DNA of 64,000 nucleotides from Anaerolineae bacterium. GTDB taxonomy: Bacteria > Chloroflexota > Anaerolineae > Aggregatilineales > UBA3940. A model generated the notes under the pieces. That model did not search any database and was not told the origin of the DNA. It worked only from the letters and a program-made list of their open reading frames with translations. This document shows positions 23,477 through 32,750 of the stretch, piece by piece. The DNA is taken from NCBI GenBank assembly GCA_016926255.1, contig JAFGOY010000028.1, positions 1 through 64,000 of the forward strand, written 5' to 3'. Position 1 is the first letter of the stretch. Each line of letters opens with the position of its first letter. A program made the position numbers and the translations under genes.

Positions 23477-24178
23477 ATGAAGATCGCGTTCTACGGTGAC
23501 AGCCTGACCGAGGGTCTGCTCGGCGTTTCGTACCTCGACCAGCTCCGCCATCGCCTGCCGAGACACTCTACTATTAATTACGGGAAAGGTGACGATACGG
23601 TTCTAAGCCTGTACCAGCGGATCGTGCGGTGGCACCTGAACAAACCCTACGACATGGCGTTCATCTGGGTAGGAACCAACGATGTCCCGATGAAGCCTTC
23701 GCGGATCGTGGCGCTGCTCAAACTGATGCGCGGCAAACCGTGGACATCATCGCCGGAAGCGTTCCGGGTGTGCTACTTAGACCTGCTCGACCTGCTCAGC
23801 GAAAAGACGCCGACCCTGTTTACCGTGTCGCCGCTGCTGGTCGGAGAGGATGCCAACTCGCCACGAAACCAATACCTGGGGAAACTGGCGGAGATCATCG
23901 AGGAAGTATCGGCGGACTACCCTGGAGTCACCTATATCGACCTGCGGCAGAAGTTCATCGACCGGCTGGAGGGCAAGCCGATCTCCGACTACATCCCGCG
24001 ATATGTCACGCGGACAATCGCCGACACGATGCGGCTGCGAACCCGGAAACGAGTCGACCGGGTATCGGCAAAACGCGGGCTGCACCTGACAATCGACGGG
24101 GTTCACCTGAATGGTGCCGGGGCCGACCTGGCTGCGGAGACCTTCGCCGAAGCGATACTTGACGCGGCAGGAGGATAA
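23477..24178 (+). CDS. SGNH/GDSL-family hydrolase
   Basis: A 233-residue cytoplasmic-looking protein. Block I is FYGDSLTEG (nucleophile Ser), block III is WVGTNDV (Gly/Asn oxyanion residues), and block V is DGVHLNGAGA (Asp and His of the triad). The family includes esterases, thioesterases and acetyl-xylan or platelet-activating-factor-like deacetylases. The substrate is unknown and neighbours do not help. The start is the ATG of MKIAFYGDSL after AAAGGA; a frame 13 codons longer has no ribosome site. Confidence 0.87.
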   Translation: MKIAFYGDSLTEGLLGVSYLDQLRHRLPRHSTINYGKGDDTVLSLYQRIVRWHLNKPYDMAFIWVGTNDVPMKPSRIVALLKLMRGKPWTSSPEAFRVCYLDLLDLLSEKTPTLFTVSPLLVGEDANSPRNQYLGKLAEIIEEVSADYPGVTYIDLRQKFIDRLEGKPISDYIPRYVTRTIADTMRLRTRKRVDRVSAKRGLHLTIDGVHLNGAGADLAAETFAEAILDAAGG

Positions 24179-24197
24179 GCACGCAAAGGGCAATGTC

Positions 24198-24240
24198 AAC
24201 ACCCTCTCTATCCCTCCCCCTTCCAGGTTGAGGGAACGAG
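24198..24240. repeat. GC-rich palindromic repeat A, copy 5
   Basis: CAACACCCTCTCTATCCCTC...TTCCAGGTTGAGGGAACGAG; a more diverged copy. Confidence 0.65.
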
Positions 24241-24263
24241 ATTTGAGGTCGAAGGGGATATAC

Positions 24264-24306
24264 AAAAAGGTAAGGAGCAGCACAAGGGTGGTTGGTGCTG
24301 CTCCTT
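24264..24306 (-). terminator. Intrinsic terminator after the receiver gene
   Basis: AAGGAGCAGCAC/GTGCTGCTCCTT (12 perfect pairs, 11-base loop); on the minus strand it is followed by ACCTTTTTG. It also lies 93 bases after the plus-strand SGNH gene and may act on both strands. Confidence 0.75.
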
Positions 24307-24378
24307 TGAGTGGGCCGACGGGCCCATGGGCGGTTCGTCCCGGTCCTTAGACGACAGTTGTAGTCGGTATCATTCGAT

Positions 24379-24768
24379 TTATGAAGCCATATCAAGCAAC
24401 GTAACCAACTCGTCGACGAAACTGATGGCCTTGATCGGCTTTGGGAAATAGGCCGTAAACCCGGCCCGGCGTGCTTCTTCGAAAACATTGATCGTATCGT
24501 AGGCGGTGACGGCGACGGTCGGGATGGACGACAATCGCGGATCGTTTTTCATCGCCTCGACCAGTTCGAAGCCATCCATACCGGGGAGCATCAGGTCGAT
24601 GATCACCACAGTCGGGGGGTTATTCTTCAACTTGTCAAGGGCATCCTCAGCCGTAAAAGCCGACTCGACCTCAATCTGGGCGTGTTGCAGGATCGGGACC
24701 ATGATGGATTGGAAATCCTGCTCGTCATCAACTACCAGTACTCGCCAATCAGTCAATTTCATCATCAT
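24379..24768 (-). CDS. Stand-alone CheY-like receiver
   Basis: A single receiver domain (129 residues) with acidic pocket VVDDE, phospho-acceptor Asp in IIDLMLPGMDG, conserved Thr in AVTAYDTINV and Lys in YFPKPIK. It has no output domain, so it should pass phosphate on or act by binding. The start overlaps the stop of the upstream histidine kinase (TGATG), implying translational coupling; GTG or any of three consecutive ATGs could be used. Its C-terminal YFPKPI segment is closest in this window to the receiver at 35025, which also follows a kinase. Confidence 0.88.
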   Translation of the reverse strand: MMMKLTDWRVLVVDDEQDFQSIMVPILQHAQIEVESAFTAEDALDKLKNNPPTVVIIDLMLPGMDGFELVEAMKNDPRLSSIPTVAVTAYDTINVFEEARRAGFTAYFPKPIKAISFVDELVTLLDMAS

Positions 24769-26213
24769 CACTCAACTTCAACTTTCTCACCGGATACCAA
24801 TGGAAGTATTACCGTAAACGTGCTGCCTTCTCCGGGGGCACTATCTACCTGAATCTGGCCGTCCATTACCCGGACCAATTCGTTGACAATCGCCAGACCA
24901 AGCCCGGCCCCTTCGTACCCACGGCTGCGAGAACTATCAACCTGACGGAATTTTTCAAAGATAATCTGCCGGGCATGGGCCGGAATCCCGATCCCGGTAT
25001 CCGACACGACCATGCTCCACGAACCGGCATCAACTTTGCGGAATGCTACGTTGACTTCGCCCTTCTCGGTGAACTTGATAGCATTGGCAACCAGGTTCAT
25101 GAGCACCTGTTCCAGGCGACGAAGATCGCCGATAATGACTTCAGGAAGAGCCGGGTCGATCTCAGAAGAATAGACAAGGTTCTTCTTCAACGCGTCGGTT
25201 TCGATGATCCGCTCGACGTTGTGGAGCAAACTGGAGGGTTTAAAAGACATCTCGTCCAGCTCGATGTGATAAGCCTCCATCCGGGAAATATCGATCAGGT
25301 TGTTGATCAGATCGAGCAGCCGCTCACCGTTGTCACGGATACGACGCGTATTATGATTGGCCCGGTCATCCAGACTGCCCCCCATCCCCATCAACATCAA
25401 CTCTGAATAGCCGATAATCGCGTTGAGCGGTGTACGCAGCTCGTGAGAAACTGTCGCCAGGAACTCGCTTTTAAGGCGGTTGGCTTCCTCGGCTTTTTGA
25501 GCCGCCTCGGACAGCCGCTTCGATTGGAGCATATACCGGGCAAAATTACGCTCGCGTATTCCGGCGGAGATGCTAATCATGAACGAACTGAAGGCAAGAA
25601 AAGCCAGGAGATAACCAGCGGCTGGCATTTCAAAAGCAGACACGTAAGTCTGAAGTATGCCGACCGCGGCCAGACTGATAACTGCCAGGATGATCGTCCA
25701 GCCAAGCGGGACAAGGAAACTGGCAAAGAACAGGCCAACCATTACATAGCAATAAATAATCACCGCCTGATCGGGGACAAGGAACACACCAAGAAGAGGC
25801 GCAACAAAGCCTACCGGGATCGTCATCGCAACTGCGAGGGGAAATGTTTTTTCCGACCGGCTCAAAATATAGGCGACAGCATCCAGGGCAGAGCAGCAGA
25901 TCGCCGTCAAAAAACCCGGATCGGACAGTAACGATCCATGCTCAGGCCGGGCCAGGAAAGAGGCAGCGGAAGCAATCAACAAAGATGGGATCATGAGAAC
26001 CAGAAACACCCTGAGAAAACGTGTCTGGTGATACCGATAAGAGTTAATGGACTGATCAGCAGAGGGAAAGGTCAGCCAACGCCAGAAAGCAGCCCACCAT
26101 CGGCTCTTGTTCCCAAACCATTCATTTCTAGGTCTTGTTGACGCAGCCAGCACCGGCATCTCCTGGTTGACAGGGTTAGTCATCTCTGGGTGGTTGTCCG
26201 AATGATGTACCAT
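24768..26213 (-). CDS. Membrane histidine kinase with multi-helix N-terminal domain
   Basis: 481 residues. About six hydrophobic helices between residues ~66 and ~225 form the sensor, with no large extracellular domain, so the signal is probably membrane-borne. A short coiled coil leads to HisKA with VSHELRTPLNAIIGYS, then HATPase with QVLMNLVANAIKFTEKG (N), VSDTGIGIP (G1), FEKFRQVDSSRSR (F) and GAGLGLAIVNEL (G2). It follows an OmpR-type regulator by 138 bases and overlaps the downstream receiver gene, forming a three-gene set. Orthodox kinase; all catalytic motifs intact. Confidence 0.92.
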   Translation of the reverse strand: MVHHSDNHPEMTNPVNQEMPVLAASTRPRNEWFGNKSRWWAAFWRWLTFPSADQSINSYRYHQTRFLRVFLVLMIPSLLIASAASFLARPEHGSLLSDPGFLTAICCSALDAVAYILSRSEKTFPLAVAMTIPVGFVAPLLGVFLVPDQAVIIYCYVMVGLFFASFLVPLGWTIILAVISLAAVGILQTYVSAFEMPAAGYLLAFLAFSSFMISISAGIRERNFARYMLQSKRLSEAAQKAEEANRLKSEFLATVSHELRTPLNAIIGYSELMLMGMGGSLDDRANHNTRRIRDNGERLLDLINNLIDISRMEAYHIELDEMSFKPSSLLHNVERIIETDALKKNLVYSSEIDPALPEVIIGDLRRLEQVLMNLVANAIKFTEKGEVNVAFRKVDAGSWSMVVSDTGIGIPAHARQIIFEKFRQVDSSRSRGYEGAGLGLAIVNELVRVMDGQIQVDSAPGEGSTFTVILPLVSGEKVEVE

Positions 26214-26351
26214 GTGCCTCTTTATACTATCAGCAATATGTATACAATTTATATATGTAGAATCCGCAAGCCTGGCAAAATGTTGTATTGGGAGGGGGTT
26301 GTGAAGGCCGGAAGGCAGGCGTGGATGATGGTTGTAACAGACGCGTTACGA

Positions 26352-27044
26352 TTATATTCGGGAGCAAAAACGGTATCCAAAACCGTGATAGTTGATAATA
26401 TAGCGCGGACTGCCCGGATCAGGCTCAAGCAGTTTCCTCAGCCGCCGGATATAGATTCGAACGTACTGCACGTTCTCGTCATGGGTGCCGTCGGGCCATA
26501 ATTCTTCGATGATTTCTTCGGTCGGAACGGTCTGGTCGATATTGCGGACAAGCAGCGACAGCAGACTCTGCTCAAGGTAGGTGAGCGATATCCGCTCGCC
26601 TTTTACAAAGTATTCCTCACGGGTGAGGTTAAGCATCAGATGGTCGTCGACATACACCGGGTGACTGTCCTGATCGGCGGCGCTCGTAGAGAGCCGGATC
26701 AGGGCCTTGATCCGGGCAAGAAAGACAGCGAGGTCGATGGGTTTTACCAGGTAACTGCTTGCCCCCAGTTCAAGGCCGCGAATCTCATCTTCGCTTTCAC
26801 GGGCAATCGCCGAAACCATCAGGATAGGCACCCGCGAGAAGGTGCGAATCTGGCGGCAGATTTCCCAGCCGTCCATTTCGGGAATGAGGATATCGAGGAC
26901 GATCAGATCGGGGGATTGTTCCCTGACATAAAGCAGCCCGGTCTGCCAGTTCAGAGCGGACAGCACTTCATAGCCCTCCGCAGTCAGGAAAGGAACGACC
27001 ACTCTATGCACATCAGGATCGTCGTCGATTACAACAATTCTCAC
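26352..27044 (-). CDS. OmpR/PhoB-type response regulator
   Basis: 230 residues: receiver with VIDDD, IVLDILIPEMDG, MVSAIA and YLVKPIDL, then a winged helix-turn-helix (LTYLEQSLLSLLVRN...VQYVRIYIRRLRKLLEPD...YHGFGYRF). The usual receiver Thr/Ser is Ser in VSAIA. First gene of the regulator-kinase-receiver set, so it is the likely DNA-binding output of that kinase. Confidence 0.92.
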   Translation of the reverse strand: MRIVVIDDDPDVHRVVVPFLTAEGYEVLSALNWQTGLLYVREQSPDLIVLDILIPEMDGWEICRQIRTFSRVPILMVSAIARESEDEIRGLELGASSYLVKPIDLAVFLARIKALIRLSTSAADQDSHPVYVDDHLMLNLTREEYFVKGERISLTYLEQSLLSLLVRNIDQTVPTEEIIEELWPDGTHDENVQYVRIYIRRLRKLLEPDPGSPRYIINYHGFGYRFCSRI

Positions 27045-27208
27045 AAAAAAACCTTAGCAACCATATATCATAGAACAATCGTACCTGAAAACAGGGGAGT
27101 AGAGCAACCCGGTTTTTAGTAGAAATCGTAATCGGAGGGATAAGTATTAGGTATAGTATTTAACCCGGCGAAGATCGATAAGCGATCAGTAATAATCAGT
27201 GGAATCGA

Positions 27209-28249
27209 TCAGGGACAATCGGGGAGCAGCGGAGCGATCCGGTCGGCGGCGTATTCGGCGGCGATGGCATGGCCGATTTCGTTGGGATGCTGGTCGACCG
27301 GGTGGACCCAGAGCGTTTCGCCAGTTTCGCCCTCGAAAGCAGGGAACAGATCATAGGCGGTGATGCCTGCCGATCCGGCAGCCTCGATCACTTTCTGGTG
27401 GATCGCGGTGAAGGGATAACTGTCGTCAAGATGGAACAAGACCGGGTGGACGAACAACACGACGGGTGTTTCGTTCCGGGCAGCGAGTTGAGCAAGGCGA
27501 TCCATATCATCGACAACCGTTTGCCAGCGCTCGCTTTCCGGCAGGTAGGCGCTGTTGTACTCGTCGATCATGTCCTGGGTTGAACTGCGGGTATCGAGGC
27601 CGGTCGCCAGCAGATCGATCAGTGCCGAGTGCTGCCGCAGCCGGGGCAGGTGCCGTCCATAGCGGGCGATGTCGGCACCCAGATAACCGAGCGTGCCCCC
27701 AGTTTCGACATCGTTGAGGAAGTACCAGATCACCAGCAGGTCGGTATCGAACGCGGCGGCCTGCTCCTCGTAGATTTCGAGATAGTCATCGAACGACGTG
27801 CCGGAACTGGCGAAATTGTAGACTTCGACCGGGCAGCCAACCTGCTCGGAGAGCAGCGCTTCCATGCGGTAAGCGGCGGTATCTTCCAACCAGACACCTT
27901 CACCATAGGCAAAGGAATCACCAAGCAGGGTGATTCGCAGCGTGCCGGGTGGGATCGACGGCTGAAATTCTTCGTCGCGGAAACCGAGCGAATTGGGGTA
28001 AAAGATCACCGAGTTGTCCTCATCGAAATAGCCTCTTGGATTACTGGGGTAGCGGTAGCCCCATTCGGAGGAGTCATCGACGTAGAAGGGTTCACGGGAT
28101 TCCATATAGACCATCGATTTGACCGGGAACAGCCGGAGGGCGATCTCCAGCAGGACGAGGGTCAGCAGGACGGCGACAATTGCCAGCCCCAGGTTTTGAA
28201 CCCAGGGCAATCTCAAAAAGCGAAAGGGTCGATTATTCTTCCCGGTCAA
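27209..28249 (-). CDS. Membrane-anchored SGNH-like hydrolase/acyltransferase
   Basis: 346 residues with one N-terminal helix at about 17-37 and an extracellular SGNH-like domain. Visible: LLGDSFAYGEGV (block I with Ser), FASSGTS, WYFLNDVE (block III with Asn) and HPNEIGHAIAAEY (C-terminal Asp/His region reading HPVDQHPNEIGH). Proteins of this kind (AlgJ/AlgX-related) often acetylate or deacetylate surface polysaccharides. The proposed start is TTG, seven bases after GGAGG; the upstream in-frame ATG would extend into a typical intergenic CACAGATGACACAGATAGC stretch. No glycan genes adjoin it, so the target is unknown. Confidence 0.75.
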   Translation of the reverse strand: MTGKNNRPFRFLRLPWVQNLGLAIVAVLLTLVLLEIALRLFPVKSMVYMESREPFYVDDSSEWGYRYPSNPRGYFDEDNSVIFYPNSLGFRDEEFQPSIPPGTLRITLLGDSFAYGEGVWLEDTAAYRMEALLSEQVGCPVEVYNFASSGTSFDDYLEIYEEQAAAFDTDLLVIWYFLNDVETGGTLGYLGADIARYGRHLPRLRQHSALIDLLATGLDTRSSTQDMIDEYNSAYLPESERWQTVVDDMDRLAQLAARNETPVVLFVHPVLFHLDDSYPFTAIHQKVIEAAGSAGITAYDLFPAFEGETGETLWVHPVDQHPNEIGHAIAAEYAADRIAPLLPDCP

Positions 28250-28362
28250 AGTCGAGCCTCCGGTGATTTCTATCCACAGATGACACAGATAGCACAGATA
28301 TAGAAATAACACAGACAGCAGGGCTATTTATCCGCGAATTGCGCGAATTGCGCAAATGAATC

Positions 28363-28445
28363 TCACCGCAGAGGACGGCGACCATTCTGGTCGCTCAGGA
28401 GTTTCGCCTGTGCGAAACGTCCACGCAGAGATCGCAAAGGAGAAA
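28363..28445. repeat. CCGCAGAGGAC/ACGCAGAGATCGCAAAGG repeat split by a hairpin element
   Basis: The left part (ctcaccgcagaggac) and right part (acgcagagatcgcaaagg) join to the dispersed repeat seen at 17461 and 22180. Between them lies the ~46-base double-hairpin element at 28378-28422. Confidence 0.6.
28378..28422. repeat. Covarying double-hairpin repeat, copy 2
   Basis: GCGACC-ATTCT-GGTCGC, then TCAGGA, then GTTTCGC-CTGT-GCGAAAC-GTCC. The same layout with different stem bases is at 35453-35499. Confidence 0.75.
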
Positions 28446-28447
28446 TC

Positions 28448-28504
28448 CACCCACCCCCTTCGACCGATCTACGGTCGGCCACTTCCCCCTTTCAGGGGGC
28501 AGAC
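28448..28504. repeat. Composite palindromic repeat C, copy 1
   Basis: CCACCCACCCCCTTCG - inner hairpin CGACCG-ATCTA-CGGTCG - CCACTTCCCCC-TTTCA-GGGGGCAGA. Confidence 0.8.
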
Positions 28505-28521
28505 AAGCGCTTATGCAGGAT

Positions 28522-28565
28522 CGAAACGGGGCGCTGGCAGATGTCTGATATCTGCCAGCGCCCCG
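28522..28565 (-). terminator. Intrinsic terminator of the clostripain-like gene
   Basis: A 15-pair perfect stem (28529-28543 with 28551-28565) starts 19 bases after the stop codon, followed on the minus strand by GTTTCGAT. Confidence 0.75.
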
Positions 28566-28584
28566 CGTGGTTAGATACTCCGGG

Positions 28585-31125
28585 TTACTCGGTGACGGTC
28601 ACCCAGGTGTACTTCTCGTAGAGATTGCCTTCCATGTCTTCGACGATGAAGCCAAGCAAATAATCGCCGGGGTCGGCATCGACCGACCACCACTGGATGA
28701 CCTGATCCTCTTCACCGGTGAAGGTGATCGAATAGCCATCGTAGTAGTTCCAGACGACCTCGTCGCCCTCCCCTTCTTCGAGCCACCAGTCCGCGACGAT
28801 AAACTGATCGCCGGGCTGGGGAGTGATCTGACGCGGCGCGCCAAACCCGTCGGCGGTGCCGGTGAAACCATAGACCTCGATCAGGTCGCCCTCTTTGTTG
28901 TCGAAGCGCAGGTAGGCATCGCGTTCTTTGCCAGTCGAGGCGGAGACGTAGGTGCCTTCGACAAGATAGGTGGCATCTTCGGCAGTCTCGCCGAACTCTT
29001 CCGGCTCAAGGACGGCAAAGACGAAGTTGACCTCGTCGTCAATGGCATAGTAGATCGGCTCCCATTCGAACTCAAGCTCGATTGGCCCTTCACCCCAGTC
29101 GGGATAGTAGATGCCGCCGATTTCGAGCGAGTCCCCGATGTCGATGTAGTCCTGGTCGATCATCTGGAGGGCATTGTACTCTTCGTTGTACCAACCGGCG
29201 AAGAAGTAGATATAGGCAATCTGGTCGCCGGTGATGGTCGAGGACATGGTGACGAAGTCGCCGGTGCCGGTGGTGACGGTATCGGCAGAGAGGACGATAT
29301 CGGTGATCTCGACGCCCTGAGTCGCGCCCGGTGCTTCGTATTCGGCGCTGCGCTCGGCGACGGCGACTTCGGCGGGGAGGACGGTGGGCATCGGGACGCC
29401 AACGTAGTGATAGAGCAGGAAGTCATCCCAGAGAGTGTTGGCGGCAAAAGTATAGGAGACGCTGGTATAGGACTCCGACCCGCCGTAGTCGGTCTGGTAG
29501 AGGCTCGAATTGGGGAAGTAGATCGACACGCCGTTCGAGCCAGGGCGGGCCTTGCCGTGCTTTTCCGCTACCACGAACTGATTGAGGGCGGCGACGAGAT
29601 CGACATACGCCTGCTGCACGGCAGGGTCACCGCTTTCGACGGTGACGATTTCGGCAAAGTTCCCAAGATCGATATAGGGGGGAAGCTGCGAACCAAAGAC
29701 ATCCTGGTAGGACTGGGCATAGGTGCGCGACTCGGCGACAATCCCCTGGTCGATGCCGCCAATGGCAAGGGCCAGATCGTCGACGGCGGTGTTGAGGGTC
29801 TGCATCTGGCCAAGATCGACTGTCGCCAGGGTGATGTCATTGCCGAGGATGTTTTCGAGTTCCGGCTCCCAGAGGGTGTAGATATCCTCAGTGATGTAGC
29901 TATCGACAATCGCCCTGCCGAGATCGGCTCCGGACATGCCGGGGTTACTGACGAGCGATTGGAGGAAGCTGGAATAAGCCCACCCTACCCCCGGCTCGAC
30001 TTCCTGGGAAGCGACTGCATAATTGGCATAGGGGGCGATGGCGTTGTAAACCTCGATGTGGCTCATCAGGCAGGCATCGAAGCCAATCAACTCCAGCTTG
30101 TCGATGCCGGTGATCCCCTGAATCTCGTGGAGGGCAGATTCGAGTTCCATCAGCCAGAGCATATCGCCAAAGCCGCGTGCCAGCGGGATGTCGTCGCGGC
30201 CAAGACCATAGGCGGTGGGGTCAGACCAGCCGCCGGGCCAGCCGGTGCCGTGATCGGAGAGGATCAGCGCATAGTTGTCGGCGGGATAGTTGGTGACCGA
30301 CCAGGAGACGAAATCGACCAGGGAGTCCATATCGGCCATGTTGACCTCGCCCAGGTCGGCAAGCTCCGGCGAGTTGACCCATTCGAGGTCGTTATCGGCC
30401 TGGAGATAAAAACGCTTGGTGGTCGTCCAGTTACCGCCGCCGTTATACCCGCCTTCGAAGCGGTCGATCTGCGAGATGATATTTACCTGATCGCTGGAGC
30501 CGACGATTTCGGCCTCGTTGAGGTCAACATAGATGTCCATTTCCAGCATTTCGTCGTCGGCATCCTGGTAGAGCATCACCGTCCAGGTTTCGCCGCCAGC
30601 GGTGGATGGCGCAGTGGGTTCGATGACACCGCCGGATGCGCCGGTGCCGGAGGTGATGTTCGCGCCAATCGTCCAGACGATGGGGCCAAACACCTCGATC
30701 TCGTAAATCTCTTCGAGGGTCACGCCTTCACCGGGGGAGCAGTCGACGGCGAGGACGTCGTAATAATCGGGTGTGTCGACGGTGTAGACGATGCTCGCGC
30801 CGGGGGCGAGGACTTCGGTGAGGATGTTGGCTCCCCAATATTCGGAAGTGGTGGGATCAATATAGATGCCGCAGATGTCGACGCCGTAGTCGTTGATAAT
30901 CGTGATGGTGGGCGCGCCGGTCACGTCAGGGGGGGCAGACTCTTCTGCGATTTCGTCAGCCTTTTCGAGTGCGTCCTGGGTGGCAGCAATGATCGCTTCC
31001 TGGGTCATCAGTTCGGTGTTAATTGCATCGGTGGTTCCGCAGGCCAGCGACACAAGAATGACTGCCAGGAGGACAGTCAACCAGGGCAGCCAGCGTTTAC
31101 CGTATCGAGCAGAGTGATTTTCCAT
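28585..31125 (-). CDS. Clostripain-family (C11) cysteine peptidase lipoprotein
   Basis: 846 residues with a signal peptide ending VSLAC (lipobox Cys29), so a surface lipoprotein. The C11 domain spans about 180-590: WTVMLYQDADDEMLE start, catalytic His292 in LILSDHGTGW and Cys352 in LIGFDACLMSHIEVYNA. The family cleaves after basic residues and is often autoprocessed. Residues 70-165 form a small beta domain (a 'ITIINDYGVDICGIYI' type). The C-terminal ~280 residues are acidic and beta-rich, perhaps two Ig-like modules. Unusually acidic overall. The start is the second of two close ATGs because it gives proper spacing to AAAGGAG. It is divergent from the PhnD-like gene. Confidence 0.88.
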   Translation of the reverse strand: MENHSARYGKRWLPWLTVLLAVILVSLACGTTDAINTELMTQEAIIAATQDALEKADEIAEESAPPDVTGAPTITIINDYGVDICGIYIDPTTSEYWGANILTEVLAPGASIVYTVDTPDYYDVLAVDCSPGEGVTLEEIYEIEVFGPIVWTIGANITSGTGASGGVIEPTAPSTAGGETWTVMLYQDADDEMLEMDIYVDLNEAEIVGSSDQVNIISQIDRFEGGYNGGGNWTTTKRFYLQADNDLEWVNSPELADLGEVNMADMDSLVDFVSWSVTNYPADNYALILSDHGTGWPGGWSDPTAYGLGRDDIPLARGFGDMLWLMELESALHEIQGITGIDKLELIGFDACLMSHIEVYNAIAPYANYAVASQEVEPGVGWAYSSFLQSLVSNPGMSGADLGRAIVDSYITEDIYTLWEPELENILGNDITLATVDLGQMQTLNTAVDDLALAIGGIDQGIVAESRTYAQSYQDVFGSQLPPYIDLGNFAEIVTVESGDPAVQQAYVDLVAALNQFVVAEKHGKARPGSNGVSIYFPNSSLYQTDYGGSESYTSVSYTFAANTLWDDFLLYHYVGVPMPTVLPAEVAVAERSAEYEAPGATQGVEITDIVLSADTVTTGTGDFVTMSSTITGDQIAYIYFFAGWYNEEYNALQMIDQDYIDIGDSLEIGGIYYPDWGEGPIELEFEWEPIYYAIDDEVNFVFAVLEPEEFGETAEDATYLVEGTYVSASTGKERDAYLRFDNKEGDLIEVYGFTGTADGFGAPRQITPQPGDQFIVADWWLEEGEGDEVVWNYYDGYSITFTGEEDQVIQWWSVDADPGDYLLGFIVEDMEGNLYEKYTWVTVTE

Positions 31126-31746
31126 TCCCATTGCTCCTTTGATCAATAAAGACGGTTCGCTTTTCAAGGATACTCAACTGCTTCCGTGTTCTCCCAAAAC
31201 ATTAACAATTAGACTCTATTCTTTTTTGTACGGCGGGGCGAATCGGGGAAGGATTCCCAGGTATAAAAGTTTAGGAATTTAATTCGACCATACTCCCTGT
31301 TTTGTGGTTGGATTGAATTGTCGATCACCCCCCTGCGTCTCACTGCGTTCGACGCTGCCCCCCTTAGCAAAGGGGGGCGGCATAACTTTTTATGCGCTGG
31401 AACCGTTGTGACCGGGTCATTTATTCAAACGGGCTAAAATCGATTTGCCGCCTACGGCAACCGGGCCTCCGGCTGCAATGGACGACGACCTCTGGTCATC
31501 TGGCGGCAAACTACATCGGAATTCGGGCTTACAGGGCAATAGGATAACATATCCGGTGGAAAGCGGAGAGTAAAAGAATATGTATCGATCATTTATGAAT
31601 TTTATCTAAAACCTGGTTCAAGTGTATTGCTCCGGCATGCACCGTACTATATACTTCGAAAAGGATAGGTTCATCGGAATATATACTCCCACAACCACAA
31701 CTTCGTAAGCCACCTACCACAGAACGGAAACCATCGGAGGGCATCA
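31126..31746. other. Divergent intergenic region with palindromic repeats
   Basis: Holds the promoters of the clostripain-like gene (left) and the PhnD-like gene (right), a GATCACCCCCC composite repeat at 31321, and a TTGCCG-CCTA-CGGCAA / CCGG-GCCT-CCGG hairpin pair at about 31443-31475. No gene seen. Confidence 0.6.
31321..31381. repeat. GATCACCCCCC composite repeat with inner hairpin
   Basis: TCGATCACCCCCCT - inner GCGTC...GACGC hairpin (31334-31354) - TGCCCCCCTTAGCAAAGGGGGGCGGC. Same outer frame as the hairpin at 18292, which has no insert. Confidence 0.7.
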
Positions 31747-32712
31747 ATGAGAAAACGAGTTCTCGCCAGGCTAGTGACTTTGAGCATCTTACCGGTATTA
31801 ATGGCTGCGTGCGGATCGCCCACCGTGACAGAGACAGCCCCCATCGAAGAGGAAGAACCAACAGCGGAAGCCCCGGAAGGTCGGGCGCTGGTCTTCGGCG
31901 ATATCTCCGACGACCCCGGCGAAGTGATCGAGGGGACACAGCCGCTGGCCGACTACCTGGCCGAACATCTGAATGATTACGGGATCAGCGAGGGGCAGGT
32001 CAGAGTGGCGACCAGCGCCGACGAGATGACCGAAATGCTAAAAAACGGCGAGGTCGATCTGTACTGCGACAGCGTCTACCCGGCGACGTTGATCAGCGAC
32101 ACATCAGGGGCGAAGCCGATCCTGAGACGGTGGCGCTACGGTGTCGAGGAGTACCATACGCTGATCTTCGCCAGCAAGGAAAGCGAGATTGACTCGATTG
32201 AAGACCTCGCGGGCCATATGATCGCGATGGACAACCCTTATTCGACCACAGGTTACGCGATGCCCTCTGCGTTCCTGATCGACAACGGGATGTCGATCAC
32301 GATCAAACAATCGGCGAATGACCCGGTAGCCGACGACGAGATCGGGATCGTATTCAGCTATGACGACGAAAACACGCTGCAATGGGTGTTGAGCGGATTG
32401 GTCGCTGCCGGTGCAACCGACGACGTTTCCTACGACCTGTTTTTTCCGGAAGAAGCTAAAGAAAAGGTCCTGATCCTGGCCGAGACGGAGTCGGTGCCCC
32501 GGCAGGTGGTGGTCGCCGGCCCGGAGATGGACGGCGATCTGCTGGAGGCGGTGACGGAACTGCTGGTCAATGCCAACGAGGACGAGAACGCCGCTGAAGC
32601 CCTGGAAGCGTTCCAGACCACAGAATTCGACGCGTTCCCGGAGGGGATCGATGATGCGCTGAACCAGATGCGCGACCTGATGGAAGTCGTGCAGGCGATC
32701 CCGGCGGGATAA
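31747..32712 (+). CDS. PhnD/phosphate-phosphonate-type substrate-binding lipoprotein
   Basis: 321 residues with a signal peptide ending VLMAAC (lipobox Cys22) and an acidic linker (EEEEPTAEAPEG). The fold is that of PhnD-like type 2 binding proteins: LVFGDISDDPGEVIEGTQPLADYLAEHL, GEVDLYCDSVYPA, HTLIFASKESEIDSIEDLAGHMIAM and the DPVADDEIGIVFSYDDENT segment. No permease or ATPase gene adjoins; the next genes on the strand are a histidine kinase and two receivers. PhnD-type proteins that feed kinases are known elsewhere, so a sensory role is likely. The ligand need not be a phosphonate. Good GGAGG site before the ATG. Confidence 0.85.
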   Translation: MRKRVLARLVTLSILPVLMAACGSPTVTETAPIEEEEPTAEAPEGRALVFGDISDDPGEVIEGTQPLADYLAEHLNDYGISEGQVRVATSADEMTEMLKNGEVDLYCDSVYPATLISDTSGAKPILRRWRYGVEEYHTLIFASKESEIDSIEDLAGHMIAMDNPYSTTGYAMPSAFLIDNGMSITIKQSANDPVADDEIGIVFSYDDENTLQWVLSGLVAAGATDDVSYDLFFPEEAKEKVLILAETESVPRQVVVAGPEMDGDLLEAVTELLVNANEDENAAEALEAFQTTEFDAFPEGIDDALNQMRDLMEVVQAIPAG

Positions 32713-32750
32713 GGTTCCGTATACAGGCTCGCTTGCAGGGATTCTCTATT

